The notes beneath the pieces are model-generated. The model worked only from the letters and a program-made list of their open reading frames with translations, did not search any database and was not told the DNA's origin. Below, piece by piece: positions 40,001-48,831 of a DNA stretch of 64,000 nt. Numbering within the stretch: the first letter of the stretch is position 1; every line of letters begins with the position of its first letter. This stretch comes from Pampinifervens sp037481935. Its GTDB lineage: Bacteria; Aquificota; Aquificia; Aquificales; Aquificaceae. The stretch covers positions 206,492 to 270,491 of the forward strand of contig NZ_JBJXCT010000001.1 of the NCBI RefSeq assembly GCF_046159715.1, in the 5' to 3' direction. The translations under genes were made by a program, and so were the position numbers.

Positions 40001-41791
40001 AGGAACCAAATTGTGGACGAGGAGCTTGCGGACAGGATAGTGCATGCAGGAATAGAAAGGGTTATGGTCAGGTCTTCCCTCACCTGTGAGTCCCAGCATG
40101 GCATATGTGCCATGTGCTACGGATGGGACCTTTCCCAGAGGAAGCTGGTGGACGTGGGTGAGGCGGTGGGAATAATAGCAGCCCAGTCCATAGGAGAGCC
40201 AGGAACACAGCTTACCATGAGAACCTTCCACATAGGTGGTGCCGCCGTAGCTGAGAGGGTGAAGGGTGAACTCTTCAACGAGAAGGCAGGAGTGGTCAGA
40301 TATTACAACATAAGGCTCATAACCAACAGAGAAGGAAAGAGGATAAACATATCCAAGGATGGTGCAATAGGTATACTGGACTCCGAGGGAAGGATGGTGG
40401 AGCGTCACGCGGTGCCATACGGAGCCAGCATACTTGCGGAAGAAGGAAAAGAAGTCTCAGAAAATACCCTCCTTGCAGAGTGGGACCCCTTCAACACCTT
40501 CATAATCGCAGAGGAACCTGGAAGGGTTGAGTTCAAGGACATAGCCCTTGACATAACAGTAAAGGAAGAGAGAGACCCCCTTACCGGCAAAACCTCCACC
40601 ATAGTCTCCTTCACGAGACCCAAAGATGCTATGCTCCACACGCCAAAGATAGTGGTCCACACAGAGGATGGAAGAGAGGTTTCCTACGACCTTCCAGTCA
40701 ACTCCATACTCAACGTGCCTGCAGAGAGGGTAAGTTTTGAATGGGTGGTATGTCCAACCTGCAGTGAGTCTGAGGGAACAGAGATACAGCACAAGTATTA
40801 TGTGGTTAAAGACTACATGGTTCAGCCAGGAGATGTGCTGGCACGCATTCCAAAGGAAATGGCAAAGGTGCGAGACATAGTGGGAGGTCTTCCCAGAGTT
40901 GAGGAGCTCTTTGAGGCAAGAAGGCCCAAAAACCCCGCTATCCTGACGGAGATTGACGGCATTGTGAGAATCTTTGAGGATGCAGACGAGGTTATAGTCT
41001 TTAACCCCAGAACCGGCGAGACAAGAAAGTATGACATAAAGAAGGACGAATACATCCTTGTGAGCCACGGACAGTATGTGCAGAAGGGAACGAAGATAAC
41101 AGACCGCATAGAGGCAGAGATAGAAGGACAGGTCCGGATAAAGGGAAGGGGTTACAGGGTTGTGGTTTATAACAGGGAAACTGGTCTTCAGAAGGAATAC
41201 TTTGTGCCCAAGGGTAAACATCTTCTCGTGAAGAATGGAGACCTTGTAAACGCCGGAGACCCACTTACCGATGGAACACCTGTCCCAGAGGAAATACTCA
41301 GGATAAAGGGCGTGGAGGAGCTTCAGAGGTTTCTCCTGAAAGAGGTTCAGATGGTTTACAGGCTTCAGGGAGTGGACATAAACGACAAGCACTTTGAGAT
41401 AATCATACGCCAGATGCTCAGACGCAGACGCATAGTGGACCCGGGCGACAGCAGATTTCTAATGAACGAGGAAGTGGAAGTGGAAGAGCTTCAGCAAGAG
41501 ATAGAGAGAATAAGGGAGGAAGGAGGCAAGATACCAAAGGCGGAGCCCATCCTCGTGGGCATATCAAAGGCAGCCCTTACTTCCAGAAGCTGGATATCTT
41601 CAGCCTCCTTCCAGGAAACCACAAAGGTCCTCACAGATGCTGCCTGCGAAGGGAAGGTGGACGACCTGAGAGGTATAAAGGAAAACGTGATAATAGGAAA
41701 CCTCATACCTGCAGGAACAGGTCTGTGGGAATATGCAGAGGTAGAGGTGCTTGAAGAAGAGAAGGCAAAAGTTTTGAAAGATGTGCTATAA
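37094..41791 (+). CDS. rpoC: RNA polymerase beta' subunit
   Basis: This 1565-residue catalytic subunit contains the N-terminal zinc site (CLCGKYRGKRFEGTICDRCG), the active-site loop NADFDGDQM that binds both Mg2+ ions, the trigger loop region (SIGEPGTQLTMRTFHIGG) and the second zinc site (CESQHGICAMCYG). Repeated barrel-sandwich-type segments near residues 1240-1420 account for part of the extra length over E. coli. The TAA stop is inside the -10 hexamer for the rpsL operon. Confidence 0.98.
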   Translation: MRKGLLPFERIKLMLASPEEIRSWSYGEVKKPETINYRTHKPEKDGLFCAKIFGPIKDYECLCGKYRGKRFEGTICDRCGVEVTKSYVRRKRFGHIDLAAPVAHIWFLKSTPSKIATLMGLSVRDVERVIYFESYLVIEYPMNEEEERAFAQQEDTLPLKDDMGNTRFVRLHVVDEDTYNAEFATSLEHKYEGGMGAEIIKKILSSLDLETYAKKLREEIRPYSLGYEDLSEELFNRYRKLYERMVRVLAEDLSLYGADIKAPEGMALNEVLHNIICEKLYLDPESGSLSQEPAEGFMTGREAIQSYYEKLRQKKKDLPVFEKIKGDIRSAVLKEVSESKVKKILRVLKLVEDFIKSGSRPEWMILEVLPVLPPELRPLVALDGGRFATSDLNDLYRRIINRNNRLRRLIELDAPEIIIRNEKRMLQEVVSALIDNGKRGRVVTQNGRALKSLSDYLRGKQGRFRQNLLGKRVDYSGRSVIVVGPELKMHQCGLPRIMALELFKPFVYRRLEEKGYATSIKNAKKLVDQKTPEVWECLEEVVKQHPVLLNRAPTLHRMSIQAFEPVLVDGKAIQLHPLVCPPFNADFDGDQMAVHVPLGITAQLEAYILMLSTQNILSPAHGKPITMPSQDMILGVYYMTQEISGVKGEGKLFFSREEVLLALENKRVDMHARIKLRLEDGKLVETTPGRVLFNSILPEGHPFVNEPMDKKKVSKLIASIYNRYGTERTARFLDDLKELGYNIATRAAVSIGVEDLQIPGVKKEVLSQAFEQTDEIAELHRNGIITAKERYNRIIDLWSEITDRVSKAMFEEIEKSTRREGEKVYTGIFNPIYMMANSGARGNRDQIRQLAAMRGLMAKHTGEFIETPIVSNFREGLSVLEYFISTYGARKGLADTALKTAFAGYLTRRLVDVAQDITIVEKDCGTYRGIVMEPIVEGGEEKVSLKDRIIGRTLAEDVFDPYTGEAIAQRNQIVDEELADRIVHAGIERVMVRSSLTCESQHGICAMCYGWDLSQRKLVDVGEAVGIIAAQSIGEPGTQLTMRTFHIGGAAVAERVKGELFNEKAGVVRYYNIRLITNREGKRINISKDGAIGILDSEGRMVERHAVPYGASILAEEGKEVSENTLLAEWDPFNTFIIAEEPGRVEFKDIALDITVKEERDPLTGKTSTIVSFTRPKDAMLHTPKIVVHTEDGREVSYDLPVNSILNVPAERVSFEWVVCPTCSESEGTEIQHKYYVVKDYMVQPGDVLARIPKEMAKVRDIVGGLPRVEELFEARRPKNPAILTEIDGIVRIFEDADEVIVFNPRTGETRKYDIKKDEYILVSHGQYVQKGTKITDRIEAEIEGQVRIKGRGYRVVVYNRETGLQKEYFVPKGKHLLVKNGDLVNAGDPLTDGTPVPEEILRIKGVEELQRFLLKEVQMVYRLQGVDINDKHFEIIIRQMLRRRRIVDPGDSRFLMNEEVEVEELQQEIERIREEGGKIPKAEPILVGISKAALTSRSWISSASFQETTKVLTDAACEGKVDDLRGIKENVIIGNLIPAGTGLWEYAEVEVLEEEKAKVLKDVL

Positions 41792-41792
41792 T
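41784..41792 (+). promoter_or_regulatory. Extended -10 promoter of the str-S10 operon
   Basis: TGCTATAAT forms an extended -10, with the TATAAT at 41787-41792 containing the rpoC stop codon TAA (41789-41791). The rpsL ATG is 24 bases further on with an AGGAGG site. It would allow rpsL-rpsG-fusA-tuf2-S10 expression independent of rpoBC. Confidence 0.55.
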
Positions 41793-41815
41793 AATTGGCT
41801 TAGGAGGTTTCAGGT

Positions 41816-42223
41816 ATGCCTACCATAAACCAGCTTGTGAAGCAAGGTAGGGAAGCGAGAAAAAAGAAGAGCAAGGCCCCCGCACTTCAGGGCAACCCTC
41901 AGAAGAGAGGAGTCTGCGTGAGGGTTTACACGGTAACCCCCAAAAAGCCCAACTCAGCCCTGAGAAAGGTTACCAGGGTCAGACTATCAAACGGCATTGA
42001 GGTTACTGCCTACATACCGGGTGAGGGACACAACCTTCAGGAGCACTCTCTTGTTCTTGTGAGGGGTGGAAGGGTAAAGGACCTGCCCGGAGTAAGATAC
42101 AAGGTGGTGAGAGGTGCCCTGGATACTGCCGGAGTGGCAAACAGGAGACAATCAAGGTCAAAGTATGGAGCCAAGAGGCCAAAACCCGGTCAACAGGCTC
42201 AGGCAAAGGGAGGTAAGAAGTAA
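41816..42223 (+). CDS. rpsL: Ribosomal protein S12
   Basis: This 135-residue decoding-centre protein has TINQLVKQGR at the start, TPKKPNSALRKVTRVRL (streptomycin-resistance region, Lys at the position of E. coli K42) and LPGVRYKVVRGALD. The C-terminus has a basic extension of about 10 residues compared with E. coli. Its stop codon overlaps the rpsG start by one base. Confidence 0.97.
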   Translation: MPTINQLVKQGREARKKKSKAPALQGNPQKRGVCVRVYTVTPKKPNSALRKVTRVRLSNGIEVTAYIPGEGHNLQEHSLVLVRGGRVKDLPGVRYKVVRGALDTAGVANRRQSRSKYGAKRPKPGQQAQAKGGKK

Positions 42224-42705
42224 TGCCAAGGAAAGGTCCAGTTCCTGCAAGAGAGATAGCGCCAGACCCCAAATACGGGGATGTTGTAGTCCACAAGCTG
42301 ATTAACAAGGTAATGGAAAGCGGCAAAAAGTCTGTGGCGGAGTGGATAGTCTACAACGCCCTTGAATCTGCAGCAAAAGAGGTCAACATGCATCCTGTTG
42401 AGCTACTTCACAAGGTGGTGGAAAAGTTAAAACCAGAGTTTGAAGTGCGTCCCAGAAGGGTAGGTGGTGCCACCTACCAGGTTCCCGTGGAGGTTCCACC
42501 CCGCAGACAGGTAAGCCTTGCCCTCAAGTGGCTCGTTCAGTCTGCAAGGGAGAGGTCAAAACACAGGGGAAGCTACACAATGGTGGAAAGGCTAAAAGCT
42601 GAGCTTCTTGATGCTCTTCAGGAAAAGGGTGGCGCCATAAAGAAAAAGGAAGACACCCACAAGATGGCAGAGGCCAACAAGGTCTTTGCACATTTCAGAT
42701 GGTAA
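42223..42705 (+). CDS. rpsG: Ribosomal protein S7
   Basis: This 160-residue small-subunit head protein includes the signature segment KLINKVMESGKKSVAEWIVY, then VRPRRVGGATYQVPVEV and the RERSKHRGSYTMVERLKAELLDA helix. It binds 16S rRNA and is followed after 10 bases by fusA. In many bacteria S7 represses the str operon; no leader target is visible here. Confidence 0.97.
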   Translation: MPRKGPVPAREIAPDPKYGDVVVHKLINKVMESGKKSVAEWIVYNALESAAKEVNMHPVELLHKVVEKLKPEFEVRPRRVGGATYQVPVEVPPRRQVSLALKWLVQSARERSKHRGSYTMVERLKAELLDALQEKGGAIKKKEDTHKMAEANKVFAHFRW

Positions 42706-42715
42706 GGAGGTTCCC

Positions 42716-44800
42716 ATGGCAAGGCTTGTTCCCATAGAAAGGCTCAGGAACATAGGAATAGTGGCTCACATAGACGCAGGTAAAACCACAACTACGGAAA
42801 GGATACTCTATTACACGGGCAAAACTTACAAGATAGGTGAGGTGCACGAGGGTGCTGCCACAATGGACTGGATGCCTCAGGAGAGGGAAAGGGGCATAAC
42901 CATAACCGCCGCAACCACCGCCTGCTACTGGAAGGACCATCAGATAAACATCATAGACACGCCAGGGCACGTAGACTTCTCGGTGGAAGTGGTCCGTTCC
43001 ATGAAGGTGCTGGATGGCATAATCTTCATCTTCTCAGCGGTGGAAGGTGTCCAGCCCCAGTCGGAGGCAAACTGGAGGTGGGCAGACAGGTTTGGTGTTC
43101 CCAGAATCGCCTTTATAAACAAGCTGGACAGACTGGGTGCAGACTTCTACAGGGTTTTCAACGAGATAGAGAAAAAGCTCAGCATAAAGCCGGTGGCAGT
43201 CCAGATACCCATAGGTGCCGAGGACCAGTTTAAGGGCGTGGTGGACCTCATGGACATGAAGGCCATAATCTGGCTTGAGGAGACCCTGGGTGCAAAGTAT
43301 GAGGTGGTGGATATTCCTTCAGAGTATGCTGACAGGGCTCAGGAATGGCGTGCAAAGATGGTGGAGGCTATCGTGGAAAAGGACGATGAGCTCATGATGA
43401 GATACCTTGAGGGAGAGGAAATACCCACACAGGACCTCAAGAGGGTCCTCAGGAAGGCAACCATAAACAAGGAGCTCGTTCCAGTCCTCTGCGGTTCAGC
43501 CTTCAAGAACAAGGGTGTTCAGCCCCTTCTGGACGCAGTTCTGGATTACCTGCCCTCTCCCCTTGATGTTCCACCTGTGCGCGGAATAAACCCAAAAACC
43601 TCAGAGGAAGAGGAAAGAAAACCTCTTGATGAAGAGCCTTTCTGTGCCTATGCCTTCAAGGTAATGAGCGACCCATACGCAGGTCAGCTCACCTACTTCA
43701 GGGTATTCTCTGGAAAGGTCACAGCAGGTTCTTATGTTTACAACGCCACCAAGGACAAGAAGGAAAGGGTGGGAAGGCTTCTTCTCATGCACGCCAACTC
43801 AAGGGAAGATGTGCAGGAAGTCTCCGCTGGTGAAATAGTGGCTGCTGTGGGAATGGACGCGGCAACTGGAGACACCCTCTGCGATGAAAAGCATCCCATA
43901 CTTCTTGAAAAGTTAGAGTTCCCAGAGCCTGTTATATCTATGGCAATAGAGCCCAAAACAAAGAAAGACCAGGAAAAACTGTCTCAGGTGCTAAACAAGT
44001 TTATGAAGGAAGACCCCACCTTCAAGGCAAGCGCAGACCCGGAAACTGGCCAGACCCTCATACATGGTATGGGAGAGCTTCACCTTGAGATAATAGTGGA
44101 CAGAATGAAGAGAGAATACGGTATTGAGGTAAACGTAGGCAAGCCTCAGGTTGCCTACAAGGAGACCATAAAGGGTAAGGCGGTGGCGGAGGGTAAGTTC
44201 ATACGTCAGACGGGTGGTAGGGGTCAGTATGGACATGCAGTCATAGAAATAGAACCCCTTGAAAGGGGTCAGGGCTTTATCTTTGAAAACGCCATAGTGG
44301 GTGGAATAATACCCAAGGAGTTTATTCCTGCGGTAGAAGAAGGCGTAAAAGAGGCCATGCAGAACGGTGTGCTTGCTGGTTATCCAGTGGTGGACGTAAA
44401 GGTCAAACTCTTTGATGGTTCCTACCACGAGGTGGACTCTTCAGAGATGGCCTTCAAGATTGCTGGCTCTCTCGCCTTCAAAGAAGCTTCAAGGAAGGCG
44501 GGGCTTGTTCTTCTTGAGCCCATAATGGAAGTGGAAGTGGAAACACCTGAGGATTATGTGGGTGATGTGATAGGAGACCTCAACTCAAGACGCGGCAAAA
44601 TCATGGGTATGGAAAACAAGGGCATAATAACCGCCATAAGGGCATACGTGCCCCTTGCGGAGATGTTTGGTTATGCCACCACACTCAGGAGCTTGACACA
44701 GGGAAGAGGAACCTTTATAATGAAATTTTCTCATTACGATGAGGTTCCCCAGAGCATAGCAGAGCAGATAGTTGGGGAAAGAACCTTAGCAGCAAAATAA
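42716..44800 (+). CDS. fusA: Elongation factor G
   Basis: This 694-residue translocase GTPase starts ARLVPIERLRNIGIVAHIDAGKTTTTERI, with the P-loop AHIDAGKTT, switch I RGITITAATTACYW, DTPGHVDF and NKLD. Domains II-V follow, ending near RGTFIMKFSHYDEVP. The start at 42716 was chosen over an upstream in-frame ATG at 42686, which lies inside rpsG, because of its AAGGAGG site and the conserved N-terminus. Confidence 0.97.
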   Translation: MARLVPIERLRNIGIVAHIDAGKTTTTERILYYTGKTYKIGEVHEGAATMDWMPQERERGITITAATTACYWKDHQINIIDTPGHVDFSVEVVRSMKVLDGIIFIFSAVEGVQPQSEANWRWADRFGVPRIAFINKLDRLGADFYRVFNEIEKKLSIKPVAVQIPIGAEDQFKGVVDLMDMKAIIWLEETLGAKYEVVDIPSEYADRAQEWRAKMVEAIVEKDDELMMRYLEGEEIPTQDLKRVLRKATINKELVPVLCGSAFKNKGVQPLLDAVLDYLPSPLDVPPVRGINPKTSEEEERKPLDEEPFCAYAFKVMSDPYAGQLTYFRVFSGKVTAGSYVYNATKDKKERVGRLLLMHANSREDVQEVSAGEIVAAVGMDAATGDTLCDEKHPILLEKLEFPEPVISMAIEPKTKKDQEKLSQVLNKFMKEDPTFKASADPETGQTLIHGMGELHLEIIVDRMKREYGIEVNVGKPQVAYKETIKGKAVAEGKFIRQTGGRGQYGHAVIEIEPLERGQGFIFENAIVGGIIPKEFIPAVEEGVKEAMQNGVLAGYPVVDVKVKLFDGSYHEVDSSEMAFKIAGSLAFKEASRKAGLVLLEPIMEVEVETPEDYVGDVIGDLNSRRGKIMGMENKGIITAIRAYVPLAEMFGYATTLRSLTQGRGTFIMKFSHYDEVPQSIAEQIVGERTLAAK

Positions 44801-44811
44801 GGAGGTAAGGC

Positions 44812-46032
44812 GATGGCAAAGGAGAAGTTTGTAAGGGAAAAGGAGCATGTGAACGTGGGCACCATAGGGCACGTGGACCACGGAAAGTCTACACTCACCT
44901 CAGCCATAACCTGTGTGCTTGCAGCAGGGGTCATGCCAGGAGGAAAGGCAAAGTGCATGAGGTATGAGGAGATAGACAAGGCACCAGAAGAGAAGGAAAG
45001 GGGAATAACCATAAACATCACACACGTAGAATACGAGACACCCAAGAGGCACTATGCCCACGTGGACTGTCCTGGACACGCAGACTACATAAAGAACATG
45101 ATAACAGGAGCAGCACAGATGGACGGGGCAATACTGGTGGTATCAGCAGCAGACGGACCCATGCCCCAGACAAGAGAACACGTATTGCTAGCCCGTCAGG
45201 TGAACGTGCCATACATAGTAGTCTTTATGAACAAGTGCGACATGGTAGACGACCCAGAGCTACTTGACCTTGTAGAACTTGAAGTAAGGGAACTTCTTTC
45301 CAAGTATGAATTTCCTGGGGATGAAGTGCCAGTGATTCGTGGTTCAGCTCTTGGAGCACTTCAGGAGCTTGACGCGGGCAAACCAGACCAGTGGTGCAAC
45401 GCCATAGTAGAACTTATGAATGCACTGGACCAGTATATACCCACGCCACAGAGGGAAGCGGACAAACCCTTCCTCATGCCCATAGAGGACGTGTTTACCA
45501 TATCAGGGCGTGGAACAGTGGTGACTGGGAGAGTGGAGAGAGGGGTATTAAAGCCGGGAGAGGAAGTGGAGATAGTGGGGCTGAGAGAGGAGCCACTCAA
45601 GACAGTGGCCACATCCATAGAGATGTTCAGGAAGATACTTGATGAGGCGCTACCGGGGGACAACGTGGGAGTGCTGCTGAGGGGAGTGGGCAAGGACGAT
45701 GTGGAGAGGGGGCAGGTGTTGGCGAAGCCTGGGACAGTCAAGCCTCACAGGAAGTTCAGGGCGCAGGTATACGTGCTTAGCAAGGAGGAAGGTGGAAGGC
45801 ATACACCCTTTTTCCTCAACTACAGGCCACAGTTTTACTTCAGGACGGCTGATGTGACTGGGACGGTGGTAAAACTTCCTGAGGGTCAGGAGATGGTGAT
45901 GCCGGGTGACAATGTGGAGATAGAGGTGGAGCTAGTCAAGCCTGTGGCTATGGAGGAGCAGCTCAGGTTTGCCATAAGAGAGGGTGGAAGGACTGTGGGT
46001 GCTGGTGTGGTCACTAAGATTATTGAGTGAGG
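44812..46032 (+). repeat. tuf direct repeat, copy 2
   Basis: Nucleotide-identical partner of 27558-28778, one base before the ATG to two bases after the stop. The sequences on either side diverge at once, apart from a similar ATAAGGAGGTAA ribosome-binding region. Confidence 0.85.
44813..46030 (+). CDS. tuf: Elongation factor Tu, copy 2
   Basis: This 405-residue protein is identical in sequence to copy 1 at 27559. This copy sits in the str operon position after fusA, equivalent to tufA of E. coli. An ATAAGGAGGT site lies upstream, and rpsJ follows after 9 bases. Having one tuf in the str operon and one in the tRNA-rpl operon is the ancestral-looking arrangement seen in proteobacteria. Confidence 0.98.
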   Translation: MAKEKFVREKEHVNVGTIGHVDHGKSTLTSAITCVLAAGVMPGGKAKCMRYEEIDKAPEEKERGITINITHVEYETPKRHYAHVDCPGHADYIKNMITGAAQMDGAILVVSAADGPMPQTREHVLLARQVNVPYIVVFMNKCDMVDDPELLDLVELEVRELLSKYEFPGDEVPVIRGSALGALQELDAGKPDQWCNAIVELMNALDQYIPTPQREADKPFLMPIEDVFTISGRGTVVTGRVERGVLKPGEEVEIVGLREEPLKTVATSIEMFRKILDEALPGDNVGVLLRGVGKDDVERGQVLAKPGTVKPHRKFRAQVYVLSKEEGGRHTPFFLNYRPQFYFRTADVTGTVVKLPEGQEMVMPGDNVEIEVELVKPVAMEEQLRFAIREGGRTVGAGVVTKIIE

Positions 46033-46039
46033 GAAAGCT

Positions 46040-46354
46040 ATGGAGCAGGAACTTATAAGGATAAAACTCAGGTCCTATGACCACAGGCTTCTTGACCAGT
46101 ATGTGAAACAGATAATAGATACTGTCAAGAGGACAGGTGGTGTGGTGAAGGGTCCCATACCTCTTCCGGTGAGAAAAAGAAGGTGGGTGGTGCTCAGGTC
46201 TCCTCACAAGTTTGACCAGTCAAGAGAGCACTTTGAAATGAGAGAGCACAGAAGGATACTGGACATAACCAGGGCAACCTCTCAGACAATTGAGTCTCTG
46301 AGAGATTTAACCCTTCCGGCAGGGGTTGATGTGGAGCTAATAATAGGGAGATAG
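46040..46354 (+). CDS. rpsJ: Ribosomal protein S10
   Basis: This 104-residue protein has IRIKLRSYDHRLLDQYVKQI, VKGPIPLPVRKRRWVVLRSPH and the LPAGVDVELIIGR tail. As NusE it can also take part in antitermination with NusB and can bridge NusG to the ribosome. First gene of the S10 cluster, 9 bases after tuf2 with no separate promoter visible. Confidence 0.97.
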   Translation: MEQELIRIKLRSYDHRLLDQYVKQIIDTVKRTGGVVKGPIPLPVRKRRWVVLRSPHKFDQSREHFEMREHRRILDITRATSQTIESLRDLTLPAGVDVELIIGR

Positions 46355-46356
46355 CC

Positions 46357-47061
46357 ATGGCGATAGGTCTTATAGGTAAAAAGGCGGGAATGACAAGAGT
46401 TTTTCTCAAGGATGGCACAGCCGTGCCTGCCACGGTCATAGAGATAAAGCCCAACTACATCACTGCCATAAAGACTCAAGAGAAGGATGGATACAGCGCC
46501 CTTCAGGTGGGTGCCTTTGAGGATGGTGAAAAGCATCTTACAAAGCCAGAGCTGGGACACCTCAAAAAGGCTGGCAAAATCCTGAGAAGACTGAAAGAAT
46601 TCAGGGTTGAATCTGTTGGAGAATACCAGGTGGGTCAGGAGTTAAGAGTGGAGGAAGTATTTCAACCTGGGGACCTTGTGGATGTGGTTGGCAGGAGCAA
46701 AGGAAGAGGCTTTGCCGGCACCATGAAAAGATGGGACTTTGGCGGTTTTCCCAAATCCCATGGACACAGATATCACAGGGCAGTTGGTTCCATAGGAAAC
46801 AGGTCAGACCCTGGTAGGGTGTGGAAGAGTAAGAGGATGGCTGGACACTGGGGCAACGAGCCCATAAGGGTGCAGTCCCTGCTGGTGCTTGATGTTCTGC
46901 CTGAGCACAACGCTCTTGTGGTAAAGGGTTCGGTGCCCGGACCCAATGGAGGAGTGGTCTTTGTGGAGAAAAGCACCATAGCAAACAGAAGGTCTCAGAG
47001 GCTCAAGCTTAACAGGATAAAGGGTATGACGGAAAGCCTTGTGAAAGGAGAGGTCTCATGA
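46357..47061 (+). CDS. rplC: Ribosomal protein L3
   Basis: This 234-residue protein of the peptidyl-transferase region begins with the conserved GLIGKKAGMTRVF. It contains VDVVGRSKGRGFAGTMKRW and the HGHRYHRAVGSIG segment. It starts 2 bases after rpsJ and overlaps rplD by 4 bases. Confidence 0.97.
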   Translation: MAIGLIGKKAGMTRVFLKDGTAVPATVIEIKPNYITAIKTQEKDGYSALQVGAFEDGEKHLTKPELGHLKKAGKILRRLKEFRVESVGEYQVGQELRVEEVFQPGDLVDVVGRSKGRGFAGTMKRWDFGGFPKSHGHRYHRAVGSIGNRSDPGRVWKSKRMAGHWGNEPIRVQSLLVLDVLPEHNALVVKGSVPGPNGGVVFVEKSTIANRRSQRLKLNRIKGMTESLVKGEVS

Positions 47062-47657
47062 AGGTGCTTCAGATGGAGCTAAAGCCTGAAGTCTTTGGTG
47101 TGGAAGTTAACAGGCATGTGCTGTGGGAAGTGGTAAAGTGGCAACTTGCCAGCAGAAGACAGGGAACACACAGCACGAAGACAAGGGGTGAAGTGGCCTA
47201 CAGCGGGAGGAAACTTCTTCCCCAGAAGGGCACAGGTAATGCGAGGCACGGAGACAGGGGTGCAAACATATTCGTTGGTGGTGGTGTGGCCCACGGACCA
47301 AAGCCCAGAGATTACTACTACGCTCTTCCCAAAAAGGTGAGAAGACTGGGGCTCAAAATGGCTCTCAGTCTGAAGGCAAAGGAGAACAACCTGCTGGTGG
47401 TGGATAGCCTTGACCTCGGAGATGTGCCAAGGACTAAAAAGGCGGTAGAGCTTCTGAAAAAGCTCGGCATAGATGGAGAAAAGGTGCTGGTGGTGCTGCC
47501 ACAGAAGGAGGAAGTTGCTTACAAATCCTTCAGAAACCTGCCCTATGTGAGGGTTCTGCCCGTTGAGGGTCTGAATGTTTACGACATGCTCTGGGCGGAC
47601 AAGCTTTTGCTTACCGCTCAGTCCCTGGAAAAGATTTATGAGAGGTTGGCATCATGA
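47058..47657 (+). CDS. rplD: Ribosomal protein L4
   Basis: This 199-residue protein includes the long loop that lines the exit tunnel (STKTRGEVAYSGRKLLPQKG, then TGNARHGDRGANIFVGGGVA), followed by the globular domain ending LLTAQSLEKIYERLA. In E. coli L4 represses the S10 operon by a leader structure; none is evident here because rpsJ is 9 bases from tuf2. Overlaps rplW by 4 bases. Confidence 0.96.
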   Translation: MKVLQMELKPEVFGVEVNRHVLWEVVKWQLASRRQGTHSTKTRGEVAYSGRKLLPQKGTGNARHGDRGANIFVGGGVAHGPKPRDYYYALPKKVRRLGLKMALSLKAKENNLLVVDSLDLGDVPRTKKAVELLKKLGIDGEKVLVVLPQKEEVAYKSFRNLPYVRVLPVEGLNVYDMLWADKLLLTAQSLEKIYERLAS

Positions 47658-47950
47658 AAAGGCCAGAGGAAGTCATCATAAGACCCATAATAACGGAGAA
47701 AAGCAACAGACTCATGGAAGACCACAAAAAATACACCTTTGAAGTGGCTATGGATGCCACAAAGCACGAAATAAGGCATGCCATAGAAAAGCTCTTTGGG
47801 GTAAAAGTTGTTAAGGTAAACACCATAATAGTAAAGCCAAGGAAGAAAAGAGTCATAGGAAAGTTCAGGAGGTATGGTTATACAAGGGCTTATAAGAAGG
47901 CCATAGTTACCATACCGCCTGATAAGGAAATAGACCTGACAGGAGTGTAA
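47654..47950 (+). CDS. rplW: Ribosomal protein L23
   Basis: This 98-residue protein of the tunnel exit, docking site for SRP and trigger factor, has IIRPIITEKSNRLMEDHKKY at the start and KVVKVNTIIVKPRKKR in the middle. The C-terminus differs slightly from E. coli. It starts within the end of rplD and rplB follows after 2 bases. Confidence 0.95.
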   Translation: MKRPEEVIIRPIITEKSNRLMEDHKKYTFEVAMDATKHEIRHAIEKLFGVKVVKVNTIIVKPRKKRVIGKFRRYGYTRAYKKAIVTIPPDKEIDLTGV

Positions 47951-47952
47951 AA

Positions 47953-48831
47953 ATGGGTGTAAGGAAGTTAAAACCTGTTACCAATGGACAGAGACATGCG
48001 GTTCTTTACGACTTTTCTGAGGTCACAAAATCAGAGCCGGAAAAGTCCCTTATAGTCCACTGGCACAGGGCTAAGGGAAGGTCCCGTCAGCAGGGCAAGA
48101 TAACTTCAAGGGGCAGGGGAGGTGGCAACAAGAGGAGATACAGGCTCATCGACTTCAAGAGGGATAAAAGCCTTGTTCCTGCAAAGGTGGTTGCCATAGA
48201 ATACGATCCCAACAGGTCTGCACGCATAGCCTTGCTCCAGTATGCGGACGGTGAAAAGAGATACATTCTCTGGCCTGAGGGTCTCAGGGTAGGCGACAGC
48301 GTCCTGTCCATATCTTACGAGGATGCGGAAGCCGGAAAGGAGCTTCCAGAGATAAAGGTGGGCAACGCACTCCCTCTCAAGTATATGCCTGTGGGAACGG
48401 TTGTTCACAATGTGGAGCTCCATCCCGGAAAGGGTGGTCAGATAGCAAGGTCTGCCGGCATGTCTGCCCAGATACTGGGTAAGGTGGGGGACTATGTGCA
48501 GCTCAGAATGCCCTCTGGCGAGATAAGGCTTGTTCATCAGAGATGCATGGCCACCGTTGGTGTGGTAGGTCTTGCGGAGCATGAGCTCGTAAAATACGGA
48601 AAGGCTGGAAGATACAGATGGCTGGGCTGGAGGCCAAAAGTGAGGGGAACTGCCACCAACCCGGTGGACCATCCTCATGGTGGTGGTGAAGGAAAAACGA
48701 AGGGTAAACACCCCGAATCACCTTGGGGCTGGAAGACAAAGGGCTACAAGACAAGAAGAGGTAAGAAGTATTCTGACAACTTCATACTGGTCTTAAGAAA
48801 GGGCAAGCCTCTCAGAGGAGGTGTGAAATAA
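47953..48831 (+). CDS. rplB: Ribosomal protein L2
   Basis: This 292-residue protein has SRGRGGGNKRRYRLIDFKRD and the C-terminal peptidyl-transferase segment NPVDHPHGGGEGKTKGKHP with the essential histidine. It is some 15-20 residues longer than the E. coli protein, with a lengthened N-terminal region (residues 20-45). Its stop codon overlaps the rpsS start by one base. Confidence 0.97.
   Translation: MGVRKLKPVTNGQRHAVLYDFSEVTKSEPEKSLIVHWHRAKGRSRQQGKITSRGRGGGNKRRYRLIDFKRDKSLVPAKVVAIEYDPNRSARIALLQYADGEKRYILWPEGLRVGDSVLSISYEDAEAGKELPEIKVGNALPLKYMPVGTVVHNVELHPGKGGQIARSAGMSAQILGKVGDYVQLRMPSGEIRLVHQRCMATVGVVGLAEHELVKYGKAGRYRWLGWRPKVRGTATNPVDHPHGGGEGKTKGKHPESPWGWKTKGYKTRRGKKYSDNFILVLRKGKPLRGGVK

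Noticed and set aside
39509..41392. Long open frames on the minus strand inside rpoC (299 and 311 codons)
   Set aside because: They are antisense to a certain rpoC reading frame, have no ribosome-binding sites and read as low-complexity Leu/His/Tyr/Ser-rich sequence typical of the complement of purine-rich codons.
42686..42715. Upstream start for fusA
   Set aside because: It lies inside rpsG; the conserved N-terminus and AAGGAGG site support 42716.
27558..46032. Paired tuf repeats considered as ends of a mobile element
   Set aside because: They are complete elongation factor genes in two conserved operons; there is no transposase, target duplication or inverted ends.
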